DNA of 36,995 bases from Caldilineaceae bacterium. Lineage in GTDB: Bacteria; Chloroflexota; Anaerolineae; Caldilineales; Caldilineaceae. Positions 23,936-32,320 of the stretch are shown here, in pieces. Each line of letters opens with the position of its first letter. Position 1 is the first letter of the stretch. Both the position numbers and the translations under genes were made by a program. The DNA is taken from assembly GCA_022824685.1 (NCBI GenBank), contig JAJDZJ010000162.1:1-36995 (forward strand), written 5' to 3'. Under the pieces are notes generated by a model that was not told the DNA's origin, ran no database searches, and saw only the letters and a program-made list of their open reading frames with translations.

Positions 23936-26608
23936 GTGGCGCTGACCAGCATTCGACTGATCCAATTCGCCTGCCTCTACACCATCATCTGCTACTTGGG
24001 TGTGGAAGTTGCCCTGTCGCTGCGACATCTCCGCCAGACTCCCCCCTACAGCCTGCAGGCGCCGGTCGATTCGCAAACGCTTTCCTCCCCATCCGGCCAG
24101 ATCCCCTTTCTCGGCGTTACCGTCTCGCTCGAACAATACGACGACCCGCTCCCCCGGCAGCAAGCCCTTCATCGCCTGCAAAACGCCGGTTTCGGCTGGG
24201 CGCGCCTCCGCATCGACTGGTCCCGCATCGAACCTCAACCAGGCCAGTTCCAATGGGCGTGGACCGACCAGGTTCTCTCCGAAATCGCCGCCGCAGGGCT
24301 GGCTCCGGTCGTCGTTCTGGACGGGAGCCCCCCCTGGGCAAGGGACAGCAGAGACCTCCCCCCTCAAGCAGCCTCCGCAAACGACTGGCCATGGCGGCTG
24401 GCGCCCCCCGCCCAACCCGAACCCTATGCCCGATTCGCCGCCGCCTTTGCCCGCCGCTACCAAAACACAGTCCGCTTCTATCAGATTTGGGATGAGCCCA
24501 ACATTGCCCCCCACTGGGGAAACCGCCTGATCGATCCCATCGGCTATGCCCGGCTGCTGCAAGAGGCCGCCCGCGCCGTACGGGCCGCCGACCCCGACGC
24601 CGTCATCCTCGCTGCCGCGCTCGCCCCCACCCAGGACCGGGGCCACACCGCCATTGACGAGGGCTTCTTCCTCCAACGCCTCTACGCCGCCGGAGCCGCC
24701 CCCTACTTCGACGCCGTTCTCGTCCAACCTTTTGGATTCGGAACCGGGCCCCAGGACACACGTAGCCGCGTCGACGCGCTCAACTTCCGCCGCGCAGCCT
24801 GGATTCGGAAGGTCATGGTCGCCGCCGGGGACAGCCAAACACCCGTCTGGGCCGTCCGCTTCGGCTGGAATCGGCAACCGCAAGATCATTGGAAATCCGT
24901 CTCGGAGGCCAATCAGCGCCTCTTCACCGCAGAAGCAATCCGCTACGCAAGAACCAGCTGGCCCTGGCTGGCCGCGCTGGGCTGGCCCATAGACCGACCG
25001 GACGCGCCCGTCTCCGATCCATTGTGGGGCTTCTCCCTCATCACCGTCGATAACAAAGAACATCCCCTCCTTTCCGTTTTCTCTGACGCCTCCCAGGCAT
25101 CACCCGGGCCCCTGCCATCGCAAAACGACACGAGCCGGTTCGCACGGCTCGCATTGCAGCTATTGGCTGTCGCGCTGCTTCTCTGGTGGGCCGCCAGCAT
25201 CCTCCGCAGCCTGCCCCTGCGCCGCTGGCAGGCCGCCTACCTGTCTTGGCCGCCGGCCGGCAAGCTCGCAGTCTGGGCTATTCTACTCACCACCTACTAC
25301 CTGGCCGTCTGGCCGCCCCTCGTCCTCCTCTGCTGGCTCGCCGCCGCCTTTCTCATCGCCGCCCAGCCCACCGCGGGACTGATGCTTGCTGCCGCCGCCC
25401 TGCCCTTCCACTTCCAACACAAAGAGTTGCAGCTTGTCGACGCAGTCTGGACTGTGCCGCCGGCCCAGGGCGCGCTGCTGGCCACCCTGGCGGCCATAAT
25501 GCCCTCTCAGTTGCCCCGCTTGGCCCACACGCTGCCCCGGCGAATCAAGCCTGCTCTCAAATCCCTCTCCCCCCTTTCGCCCGGATTCCCCGCAATCAAC
25601 ACGCCGAAATTCGCCGATCTGCTCGTCCCTGCCTGGGTCATCGTCAGCCTCCTTACCGCCCGCAACGTCTGGCACTGGCCCGGATATCGCGAAGGGCTGT
25701 GGGAGCTCGTCGCCGTACCGGCTCTCCTGTACGCCGCCATCCGCATCACTGCCCGCCAGCCGCGCCGGCAGCAGGCCGTCCTGGCCGCGCTCTTCGCAGG
25801 CGGCGTCCTCGCCGCCGCCGTCGGCATCGTCGATTGGCTGTCAGGCGGCGGCGTCTCGGTCGACGGCGTCCGGCGCCTGATGGGGGCCTCCTATTCTCCC
25901 AATCAGACCGCCCTCTATCTCCAGCGCACGCTCTTCGTCGGGGTCGGTCTCCTGGCCGCCCGCCGGCGCTGGCGCCTCGCCGTCGCAGCCTGCTGCCTGC
26001 TGGCGGCAACCGCTTCACTCCTCACGGCGAGCCGCGGCGCGCTCCTTCTCGGCCTGCCAGCCGGCGCTTTCCTCATCGCTGTGGCATGGCGCCGGAAAAA
26101 CGCCCTCTCCTTCAAACTGCGATTCGCCATTCTGCTGACGCTGCTTATCGGCCTGGCCCTGCTCCTGCTCTACGGTGAGCGGCTGCTGAATCTCGAAACC
26201 TTACGCGCCCGCCTCATCATCTGGCAGGACGCCCTGGCCCTCTGGCGGCACTATCCTCTGCTCGGCGTGGGTCCGGGCGGCTTCTACTGGAACTATCCCG
26301 CCTTCCTGCAGCCCTCCCCAACCGCCAATCCCAACCTGCTGCACGCGCACTCCCTCTGGCTGGAGTACGCAACCGGCTGGGGGCTGCTTGGGCTTGCCTG
26401 GCTCGCCGCGCTGCTGGCCTGGCTCGCCTCCCTGTGGCGTCGTTCATCGCGCCATCCGGCTGCCCCGTTCCGGCTCGGCCTGCTCGCAGCCCTCGGCGCA
26501 GGCCTGGCCCACGCCCAGGTCGACGCCTTCGCCGCCCTGCCCGAGTTGGCCGCATGGAACTTCGCTGCCCTCGCCCTGTTGGCGATTCCCGATGACAATA
26601 ATTCGTGA
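23936..26608 (+). CDS. Fusion of a clan GH-A glycosidase-like domain with an O-antigen ligase-type membrane domain
   Basis: An 890-residue protein starting at GTG, 11 bases after the CHAT gene. Residues about 5-30 form one membrane helix. Residues about 45-370 form a clan GH-A beta/alpha barrel: ARLRIDWSRIEPQPGQFQW near 90, and IWDEPNI with the expected acid/base E187. The strand that should give the nucleophile (usually TEFGW) reads AVRFGW, with R308 in place of Glu. Residues about 405-890 are many membrane helices ending in a Wzy_C/WaaL-like region (GVGPGGFYWNYP, then HAHSLWLEYATGWGLLGLAW with H803/H805). It probably binds a glycan with the barrel and polymerises or transfers it at the outer membrane face. 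Hydrolase activity is doubtful. Confidence 0.82.
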   Translation: MALTSIRLIQFACLYTIICYLGVEVALSLRHLRQTPPYSLQAPVDSQTLSSPSGQIPFLGVTVSLEQYDDPLPRQQALHRLQNAGFGWARLRIDWSRIEPQPGQFQWAWTDQVLSEIAAAGLAPVVVLDGSPPWARDSRDLPPQAASANDWPWRLAPPAQPEPYARFAAAFARRYQNTVRFYQIWDEPNIAPHWGNRLIDPIGYARLLQEAARAVRAADPDAVILAAALAPTQDRGHTAIDEGFFLQRLYAAGAAPYFDAVLVQPFGFGTGPQDTRSRVDALNFRRAAWIRKVMVAAGDSQTPVWAVRFGWNRQPQDHWKSVSEANQRLFTAEAIRYARTSWPWLAALGWPIDRPDAPVSDPLWGFSLITVDNKEHPLLSVFSDASQASPGPLPSQNDTSRFARLALQLLAVALLLWWAASILRSLPLRRWQAAYLSWPPAGKLAVWAILLTTYYLAVWPPLVLLCWLAAAFLIAAQPTAGLMLAAAALPFHFQHKELQLVDAVWTVPPAQGALLATLAAIMPSQLPRLAHTLPRRIKPALKSLSPLSPGFPAINTPKFADLLVPAWVIVSLLTARNVWHWPGYREGLWELVAVPALLYAAIRITARQPRRQQAVLAALFAGGVLAAAVGIVDWLSGGGVSVDGVRRLMGASYSPNQTALYLQRTLFVGVGLLAARRRWRLAVAACCLLAATASLLTASRGALLLGLPAGAFLIAVAWRRKNALSFKLRFAILLTLLIGLALLLLYGERLLNLETLRARLIIWQDALALWRHYPLLGVGPGGFYWNYPAFLQPSPTANPNLLHAHSLWLEYATGWGLLGLAWLAALLAWLASLWRRSSRHPAAPFRLGLLAALGAGLAHAQVDAFAALPELAAWNFAALALLAIPDDNNS

Positions 26609-26609
26609 C

Positions 26610-26638
26610 TTGCTCTCTTGGCGAGACCGTAGCACAAT
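26610..26638 (+). promoter_or_regulatory. Weak candidate promoter of the first PhyH gene
   Basis: TTGCTC at 26610-26615 and CACAAT at 26633-26638 are 17 bases apart, between the ligase-fusion stop and the PhyH start. Each matches only partly, so this is a tentative assignment. Confidence 0.3.
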
Positions 26639-26674
26639 CGAGGAAAGCGACCCGGCATCACAGGAGAACCTGCC

Positions 26675-27517
26675 ATGGGAACAACGCGACTCACACCGCA
26701 GCAGATGGCATTCTTCGATACCTTCGGCTTCCTCTACTTCCCTGGGCTGCTGGCCGATTGTGTCGACAAAATCATCGACGAATTCGAGGCGATCTGGGCC
26801 GCGCACGGCGGCGGCCACCATGGGCGCGAACACGACGGCGTGCAGCGTTCCTGCATCCTTCCCTTCCCCGACCAGAGCGAGTTTCTCAGTTCCCTTCTGG
26901 ACGACCCGCGCATCCACGACATCGCCGCCAGCATCTGCGGCGACGACTTTAACTACACCAGCGGCGACGGCAACTACTACGCCGGCGACACCCGCTGGCA
27001 TTCCGACGGCTTCAGTGCCGATCGCATACTCAGCATCAAGATCGCCTTCTACCTCGACCCGCTCACGCGCGATAACGGCGCGCTGCGCGTCATCCCGGGC
27101 AGCCACCGCGCCGGTGATGGTTTCGCTGATAATCTGGAAAAGGATATTCGAGAGAGTGGAAAGGTCTGGGGGCTGGAGGGCCCTGACGTGCCTGCCCTGA
27201 TCCTGGAGACCACGCCCGGCGACATCGTCGTGTTCAACCACAACCTCAAACACGCCGCGTTTGGGGGCTCAGTGCGCCGGCGCATGTACACCATGAACTT
27301 TTCGCGTCGCTACCCTGAGCACCGGCTCGAAGAGTTGCGTAAAGTCCTCGGACGAGAAGCTCGCTTCTGGATCGACCGCATTCACGGCGAGGCCATGATC
27401 GCCACCGCCGGGCCGGAGCGTATGATCCATCTTGAGCAGGTCAGAGCCAACGATACCCATCTGGCAGAACTGACGCGCGAACTGAAGAAGACAATGAAGG
27501 AGCCGGCGCGCGGCTGA
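26675..27517 (+). CDS. Phytanoyl-CoA dioxygenase (PhyH) family protein 1
   Basis: Fe(II)/2-oxoglutarate-dependent oxygenase of 280 residues. The iron triad is H109 and D111 (TRWHSDGF) and H193 (NHNLKHAAFGG), with a basic RRRMYTM segment after it for 2-oxoglutarate. AGGAGA lies seven bases before the ATG. It hydroxylates a small organic substrate; bacterial members act on many compounds besides phytanoyl-CoA (ectoine, secondary metabolites, phosphonates), so the substrate is open. It is clearly paralogous to the - strand PhyH gene at 28647-29459: both begin TFGFL.FP, share QRSCI.PF.DQ and GDDFNY..GDGN, and both end in EPARG. It converges with the Gfo/Idh gene. Confidence 0.9.
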   Translation: MGTTRLTPQQMAFFDTFGFLYFPGLLADCVDKIIDEFEAIWAAHGGGHHGREHDGVQRSCILPFPDQSEFLSSLLDDPRIHDIAASICGDDFNYTSGDGNYYAGDTRWHSDGFSADRILSIKIAFYLDPLTRDNGALRVIPGSHRAGDGFADNLEKDIRESGKVWGLEGPDVPALILETTPGDIVVFNHNLKHAAFGGSVRRRMYTMNFSRRYPEHRLEELRKVLGREARFWIDRIHGEAMIATAGPERMIHLEQVRANDTHLAELTRELKKTMKEPARG

Positions 27518-27562
27518 CGGCGCAGGCGCTTCCCGCTCAACCTTGCTGGCCTGCCCCGCCGC

Positions 27563-28636
27563 CTACGCGGCTACCTGAACCTTTTCCCCCGTCTCAGCGC
27601 TCAGGTAGATCGCATCCAGCAGCTTCATAAAGGTCAGCGCTTCGCCTGGCGATACATCGGGCGGCCGCTCGCCGAGGATAGCCGCGGCAAAGTCGCGGAT
27701 CTCCCCGTCAAAATCCCCGCTGCCGTGCTCAGCCTGCTCATCCACAAAGGTGTCGCCCTCAGTGTAGATCGCGCCCAACAGGCGTCGCGTGCCCGAACGT
27801 GTCTGCCCCGTCGGCAACCGGGTCGACTCGACTTCAACCGTCCCAGCCGTGCCCAGGACGCGGAGACGCAAGTCCCACGCCCGGTCCGCCCACGTGGCGA
27901 TGACCGCCGAAGTGTCCATCTGAATCGTTATGCCGCCGGCACAGCCCACCAGAAAACTCATGTAATCTTCGGAGTGCCGTTCGACCTTCAGCCGCGTCGG
28001 AAACGCACAGTGGCTGACCGCGAAGGCCCACTCCGGCTCCGGACAGCCCAGAAGGTACCAGGCCTGGTCGAGGTAATGGGAACCGTGTTGCCCCAATGCC
28101 CCGCCCTTCAGACCCCAGCGGTACAACCAGTCCCGGCCGGCCGGCGGCTCATAGTCTACGCCTCGCTCGCGATAATGGTAGTGGACGCGCGCGTGGTACG
28201 GACGCCCTATCCTTCCATCTGCGATCAGCTGGCGGCTCCTCTTGTTCTCCTCCTCATGGCGCATGAAGTAGGAGTAAACGAGCGTCTTCCCACTGCTCGC
28301 AGCTACGGCATTGATCTCCTCGACATCCGCTGCGTTTCGGCCGTGAGGCTTCTGCACCAGCACATGCTTACCGGCCTTCAATGCCTCGATGACCATCGGC
28401 TTGCGCACATCCGGCGAGGTGGCGACGCCAACCGCGTCAACGTCATCATCTGCCAGCAACTCTCGATAGTCACCATAGACCCTGGCGATATCGTTCTCTT
28501 GCGCCACTTGCCGCGCCAGGTCCTGATTCAGGTCGGCGACCGCCCAGGCCACCGTGTCTTCACCCGCGTGCGCGCCTGCCACCCAGGCCCGACCAACCCG
28601 GCAGCCGACAACACCGATCCTGATCTTGTCTGCCAT
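27563..28636 (-). CDS. Gfo/Idh/MocA family oxidoreductase
   Basis: NAD(P)-dependent dehydrogenase of about 357 residues. The ATG at 28636 is chosen because the dinucleotide fold starts right after it (IRIGVVGCRVGRAW) and TAGGG precedes it; the frame runs open to 28714 into the PhyH gene. The conserved Lys-Pro motif is VLVQKPHGRN (family EKP, with Gln for Glu), followed by GALGQHGSHYLDQAWYLLG with the substrate-side His/Asp residues. Family members oxidise sugars, inositols or related polyols. It begins 10 bases after the upstream PhyH stop, so the two are one operon and may act on one substrate. Confidence 0.9.
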   Translation of the reverse strand: MADKIRIGVVGCRVGRAWVAGAHAGEDTVAWAVADLNQDLARQVAQENDIARVYGDYRELLADDDVDAVGVATSPDVRKPMVIEALKAGKHVLVQKPHGRNAADVEEINAVAASSGKTLVYSYFMRHEEENKRSRQLIADGRIGRPYHARVHYHYRERGVDYEPPAGRDWLYRWGLKGGALGQHGSHYLDQAWYLLGCPEPEWAFAVSHCAFPTRLKVERHSEDYMSFLVGCAGGITIQMDTSAVIATWADRAWDLRLRVLGTAGTVEVESTRLPTGQTRSGTRRLLGAIYTEGDTFVDEQAEHGSGDFDGEIRDFAAAILGERPPDVSPGEALTFMKLLDAIYLSAETGEKVQVAA

Positions 28637-28646
28637 TGCCCTACCC

Positions 28647-29459
28647 TTACCCGCGAGCCGGTTCCGCCATCTCCGCCCGCGCCTTGGCAGACAGCGCCGG
28701 CAGATGGCTTTCATGGGCCATCACCTGCTCCAGATGCCGCATCCGTGAAGGAGATGCCGTGCTGCGCATTATCTCCGAATGCATCTGGTCCTTCCAGAAG
28801 CGAGCGCCGCCCGCAACGAACTTCTCCAGTTCCTCGATTTCCTCGGAAGTTTCGCAGTAGGCGCAGCAGTTGATCGTGAACATGCGCCTTGCCGTGTCGC
28901 CGCCGAACGAAGCGTGCATCAGATTGTGATTGAACGCCACCACGTCGCCGGGTTGCGTCTCCAGGGCCACGTGCGGCACCTGAAGTTGCGAGATTCCCCA
29001 CAGATCTGGCGCCTCGCGTGCCTGCCGCGCCTGCCATTCTTCCAGATCCTCCCGGTGAGAGCCTGGAATCACCCGCAGACAGCCTGTATCGGATGTCAGT
29101 GAATCAAGATAGAATGCCACCTTCAAGTACTTTCCGATCGTATGGAAGCCGTCACTGTGCCAGCGTGTATCGCCAGTGTAAAAGTTGCCGTCTCCGCCGA
29201 GATAGTTGAAATCGTCCCCCAATATGCTGCTGATCAAACCGTCAATGCTGGGATGATCCAACAGCGTGCAGAGGCGCTCCCGCTGGTCAATGAAGGGCAC
29301 GATGCAAGAGCGTTGCGAACCGTCATGCACCTGACCGCTGGTCGCAAAGATGGACTCGAAGTCCTCCGTAATCCATCCGATCTCCTCTTTCACCAGGCTG
29401 GGAAAATGGAGAAAGCCGAAAGTTTCAAAAAACTGAAGCTGCTGTTGGCTGAGTTTCAT
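28647..29459 (-). CDS. Phytanoyl-CoA dioxygenase (PhyH) family protein 2
   Basis: Fe(II)/2-oxoglutarate oxygenase of 270 residues with iron ligands H101, D103 (TRWHSDGF) and H182 (NHNLMHASFGG), and RRMFTIN for 2-oxoglutarate binding. It is a diverged paralogue of PhyH 1 at 26675. AGGAGA lies about seven bases upstream of its ATG. A good promoter and an inverted repeat at the predicted transcription start lie in the leader. It is the first gene of a two-gene operon with the Gfo/Idh dehydrogenase. Substrate unknown; hydroxylation followed by oxidation of a polyol-like compound would fit the pair. Confidence 0.9.
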   Translation of the reverse strand: MKLSQQQLQFFETFGFLHFPSLVKEEIGWITEDFESIFATSGQVHDGSQRSCIVPFIDQRERLCTLLDHPSIDGLISSILGDDFNYLGGDGNFYTGDTRWHSDGFHTIGKYLKVAFYLDSLTSDTGCLRVIPGSHREDLEEWQARQAREAPDLWGISQLQVPHVALETQPGDVVAFNHNLMHASFGGDTARRMFTINCCAYCETSEEIEELEKFVAGGARFWKDQMHSEIMRSTASPSRMRHLEQVMAHESHLPALSAKARAEMAEPARG

Positions 29460-29491
29460 CGTTTCGTCTCCTGAGAAGCGTGACTCTATCT

Positions 29492-29508
29492 AATGGCATA
29501 CCGCCATT
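29492..29508 (-). promoter_or_regulatory. Operator-like inverted repeat at the PhyH 2 transcription start
   Basis: AATGGC at 29492-29497 and GCCATT at 29503-29508 are perfect inverted arms around five bases. Given the -10 at 29516-29521, the repeat covers the predicted +1 region of the transcript. A dimeric repressor bound here would block transcription. It is short, so a chance palindrome cannot be excluded. Confidence 0.45.
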
Positions 29509-29515
29509 CGCATGA

Positions 29516-29543
29516 ATCATACTCTGTCTGTCAGTGTTGGCAA
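29516..29543 (-). promoter_or_regulatory. Predicted sigma70-type promoter of the PhyH 2-Gfo/Idh operon
   Basis: On the minus strand TTGCCA (29543-29538) and TATGAT (29521-29516) are separated by 16 bases. Each matches 5 of 6 consensus positions. It leaves a leader of about 50 bases before the ATG at 29459. It is one of the two best promoter candidates in the window. Confidence 0.6.
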
Positions 29544-29676
29544 ACATCCTCCATTTCAGTCAGAGCCGCAGTAGAGTGCCTTCATGCCTTACCCGACAGT
29601 TAGTTCCGTTCGGCCTGTCGCCCTGTGCATAGTTGGACTCGACGTCGCCGAACCAAGTGAGTAGATCGTTCCCGGC

Positions 29677-30786
29677 TTAGGCAACAGCTTTGTTCAGCCT
29701 GGGCATCAGCTCGGTGGCAAACAGTTCAATGTTACGCAGCCAGCTCGCCCTGTCGTCCCAGTCAAACCCCATCAGCACCAGAGTGCCGAACGGGCCGCTC
29801 TCCTCCATCAGCGCCAGCAACCGTTCAAGCACGTGGTCCACGTCTCCCGCGAGGATCTGCTCAGACATCCAGTAATCCATGTTGCAGTCCGCGTTCGACA
29901 TCTCCAGGTCCCGCTTGAGAACGTCCCGTCCCCGGCTTCTATCCATGAGGTAGGCGAGGTACTCGAAGTTCTGCCCGACCGAGTTCGTCCGCGCCCGCGC
30001 GACCGCTTCTTCAGTCGTATCGGCCAGAAATATGGCCCGCGCCACTCGCCAGTCGGCTCTGTCGGTCTTGCGCCCCGCCTCAACCGCGCTCTTCTCGTAA
30101 GTTTCCCAGTTGTTCGCCAGTACGTTCCCAGCCGCCAGGGCAGCCGAAAAAGGCGCGAATCCGTACTGTCCCGCAAGTTTCAGGCTGTATGAATCGCGGG
30201 TTATGCCCGGCATGAGAATAGGGGGGTGGGGCTGTTGCAACGGCTTGTGGATATACCCGATCTGGCTTATGTCGTCGACATTATCCTTGAGCGAGAACTG
30301 CCAGAACTGGCCTTCGTGCTCGTAAGGCGGCTCCGATTCCCACAGCTTCAACATGACGTCAATCGCCTCAACCGTCATCCTGCCGCCGTCTTTCGGGTGC
30401 TGGCCGTAGAGTTCATTGTCCGTGCTCGTGCCGCTCGGACCCAAACAGAGATTGAGCCGCCCATGGGCCAAATGATCCAGAAAAGCTATCCGGTTGGCCA
30501 GATATGCCGGATGATGCAGATTGACGCAGATCGGAGCCGGCCCGAAGCGAATGCGCTCAGTCACCCCCAGCACGCGTCCAATAAAGACCTCCGGCACCAC
30601 CACCGTCTCGTACCGCATCGTGTGGTGCTCGCCAATCCAGAACTCATCAAACCCCAACTCATCTGCCAGCACCGCAAACTCAATGTCCTCGTCATAACCT
30701 TGCGCCAGCGGCTTCTCCGGCGGATGGAACGGCATGATGAATATACCCGACTTGATCGGCTGTCCGTTTGTCGTCATGGCCCGCAC
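29677..30786 (-). CDS. LLM class flavin-dependent oxidoreductase
   Basis: Bacterial luciferase-like monooxygenase-family protein of 369 residues, using reduced FMN or F420. Family landmarks: LADELGFDEFWIGEHHTMRYE near residues 42-60, ICVNLHHPAYLANRIAFLDHLAHGRLNLCLGPSG near 86-120 and PILMPGITRDSYSLKLAG near 190. The start is GTG at 30786 with AGGAG seven bases upstream; an ATG three codons downstream is the alternative. It lies 36 bases after the second GH32-like gene and is probably co-transcribed. Such enzymes cleave or hydroxylate small organics (sulfonates, amines, aromatics); the substrate is unknown. Confidence 0.9.
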   Translation of the reverse strand: MRAMTTNGQPIKSGIFIMPFHPPEKPLAQGYDEDIEFAVLADELGFDEFWIGEHHTMRYETVVVPEVFIGRVLGVTERIRFGPAPICVNLHHPAYLANRIAFLDHLAHGRLNLCLGPSGTSTDNELYGQHPKDGGRMTVEAIDVMLKLWESEPPYEHEGQFWQFSLKDNVDDISQIGYIHKPLQQPHPPILMPGITRDSYSLKLAGQYGFAPFSAALAAGNVLANNWETYEKSAVEAGRKTDRADWRVARAIFLADTTEEAVARARTNSVGQNFEYLAYLMDRSRGRDVLKRDLEMSNADCNMDYWMSEQILAGDVDHVLERLLALMEESGPFGTLVLMGFDWDDRASWLRNIELFATELMPRLNKAVA

Positions 30787-30822
30787 TTCCTTTCTCCTGA
30801 ATGATGGTTGTCGCGTGATACC

Positions 30823-32289
30823 CTACTCGTTTTCCGCCGTCTCCACTCGGAAACTGTACATTTGGGCAGTGTTCAGATGAAAGCGGAGACGCAGAGGCTG
30901 GTCTGCCGGCAGCCGCACATGATTCTGCCAGCGAACGCCATGGCGCACACTGTCCGAGCAGATCGCCGCACAGTCCTCGCTCGAGTAGCCGGGCAGTGTC
31001 TCGCCGTCCTGCGTGAGGAGTTCGACTGCCAGGCTGCCTTGCGAAGCATCTGCATTGACCACCAGCTGGCCGGGCGGCAGGTTGAGCGGGACCGTCTCGA
31101 CCACCCCGCCGAAGTGCCCCGCGTCGAGCGAAACAAATCCATCCAGCCGCCACGACGCTCGCGCAATCGTCGCCGTCTTCGGCGGCATCGGGCCGCCGTG
31201 CCAGGTGTTGATGGCGGTATAGTAGTGCCAGACCTCGTCGCCATGCACGATAGGCCTGTCTGCAGAACAAAGAATGCAGCCGGCGTCGAAGCTGCCCGGC
31301 CCGCCGCGGGGAATAATCGGCGAGCGGTCAACGAATCGTTCCCAACTGCGTCCATCCCGGCTATGCGCCAGCTGTGCCTCGATCGGCCCGTCCCAGGGGC
31401 TTTGCTCCGCGCCGACCTCCTGCCCCCTCATATCACGGACAACGTTGAATACCGGCAGAAAGCCGAGAAACTGTCTGCCATAGACGAAGCCCGACAGGCC
31501 GTAGAATTCCCCCCGCTGTTCGGGGTCCTGAGTCCAGGCGTCGTCCTGTTCATCACTGACGATGATCATTTCTGGCTCCGACCAGTCCAGGAAGTTCCGG
31601 CTGGTGCATACCGCGATCAGCCGCCGGTCAAAACCGCCTATGTCGCCCCAACGACGGTGAAAGGCGAAGTACTCGCCGCCGTGACGGTCGTGCGCCACAG
31701 TAATCGCCTCCAGCGTCTCGGTCGAATTCATCAGTATTGGATTGACATCGTACTCATTCCAGACCAGGCCGTCGGCAGAGTGGGCGACCCAGTAGCCAAA
31801 CTGGTCGCGGCTCCAGTCCCAGGCCGCCATCTTGTAGCGCTCAGACGGGTCGGCCGCTTCGTCAACAATCACGGTAGGGCTGTGTTTATCAAAGAGGAGA
31901 ATGTTGTTCGCGCGCGAGCCGTCGAACTCATGCAGGCCCAACTCAGGTTTTTCCCAGTGAATGCCGTCCGTGGAGGTGGCGTAGAGGATCATGTCCCCCT
32001 GCCGTTCACGCAGCCCGGGCGCACGGTGCTGATGCCCGCGGCCAACACGCGTCAGATACCACATGCGAAACTGCCGCGCCTCGGTGTCGTAATGGACCGT
32101 GCCGTAAATGTAGATCCGGTTCCCCTCCCACGGTCGGTCCGGCATAACGACCGGCTGCTCCAACTTTTTCCCCGGATGGAGCGTGCGCACCACGCCGCTT
32201 TTAACGCTGACGAGGGCGTCATCGACGAAAAGTTGAGTCTCCGAGCCGATGGAGGTCACCTGGTCAGATTCTGAGTTTTCATTGCCCAT
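30823..32289 (-). CDS. GH32-like five-bladed beta-propeller protein 2
   Basis: Protein of about 488 residues without signal peptide. The start is set by GGAGG seven bases before the ATG at 32289; the frame is open to 32337. The N-terminus has the LFVDDALV motif, and the propeller carries repeated strand signatures such as FRMWYL and YATSTDGIHWEKPELGL. The C-terminal 100 residues form a beta-sandwich ending RFHLNTAQMYSFRVE, the GH32-type companion domain. This family (glycosyl hydrolase 32/43-like, common in Planctomycetes and Poribacteria) is mostly uncharacterised, and the classical GH32 triad NDPNG/RDP/EC is not visible. It is paralogous to the gene just upstream. Confidence 0.8.
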   Translation of the reverse strand: MGNENSESDQVTSIGSETQLFVDDALVSVKSGVVRTLHPGKKLEQPVVMPDRPWEGNRIYIYGTVHYDTEARQFRMWYLTRVGRGHQHRAPGLRERQGDMILYATSTDGIHWEKPELGLHEFDGSRANNILLFDKHSPTVIVDEAADPSERYKMAAWDWSRDQFGYWVAHSADGLVWNEYDVNPILMNSTETLEAITVAHDRHGGEYFAFHRRWGDIGGFDRRLIAVCTSRNFLDWSEPEMIIVSDEQDDAWTQDPEQRGEFYGLSGFVYGRQFLGFLPVFNVVRDMRGQEVGAEQSPWDGPIEAQLAHSRDGRSWERFVDRSPIIPRGGPGSFDAGCILCSADRPIVHGDEVWHYYTAINTWHGGPMPPKTATIARASWRLDGFVSLDAGHFGGVVETVPLNLPPGQLVVNADASQGSLAVELLTQDGETLPGYSSEDCAAICSDSVRHGVRWQNHVRLPADQPLRLRFHLNTAQMYSFRVETAENE

Positions 32290-32320
32290 GCAATTGCCTC
32301 CATGCAGGGAATGCGCTACT

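Noticed and set aside
23792..25063. 423-codon minus-strand frame opposite the CHAT and ligase-fusion genes
   Set aside because: Spans the end of one supported gene and the start of another; no domain or ribosome site.
30808..32274. 488-codon plus-strand frame opposite the second GH32-like gene
   Set aside because: The minus-strand product has a paralogue, a domain structure and a ribosome site; the plus-strand product has none.
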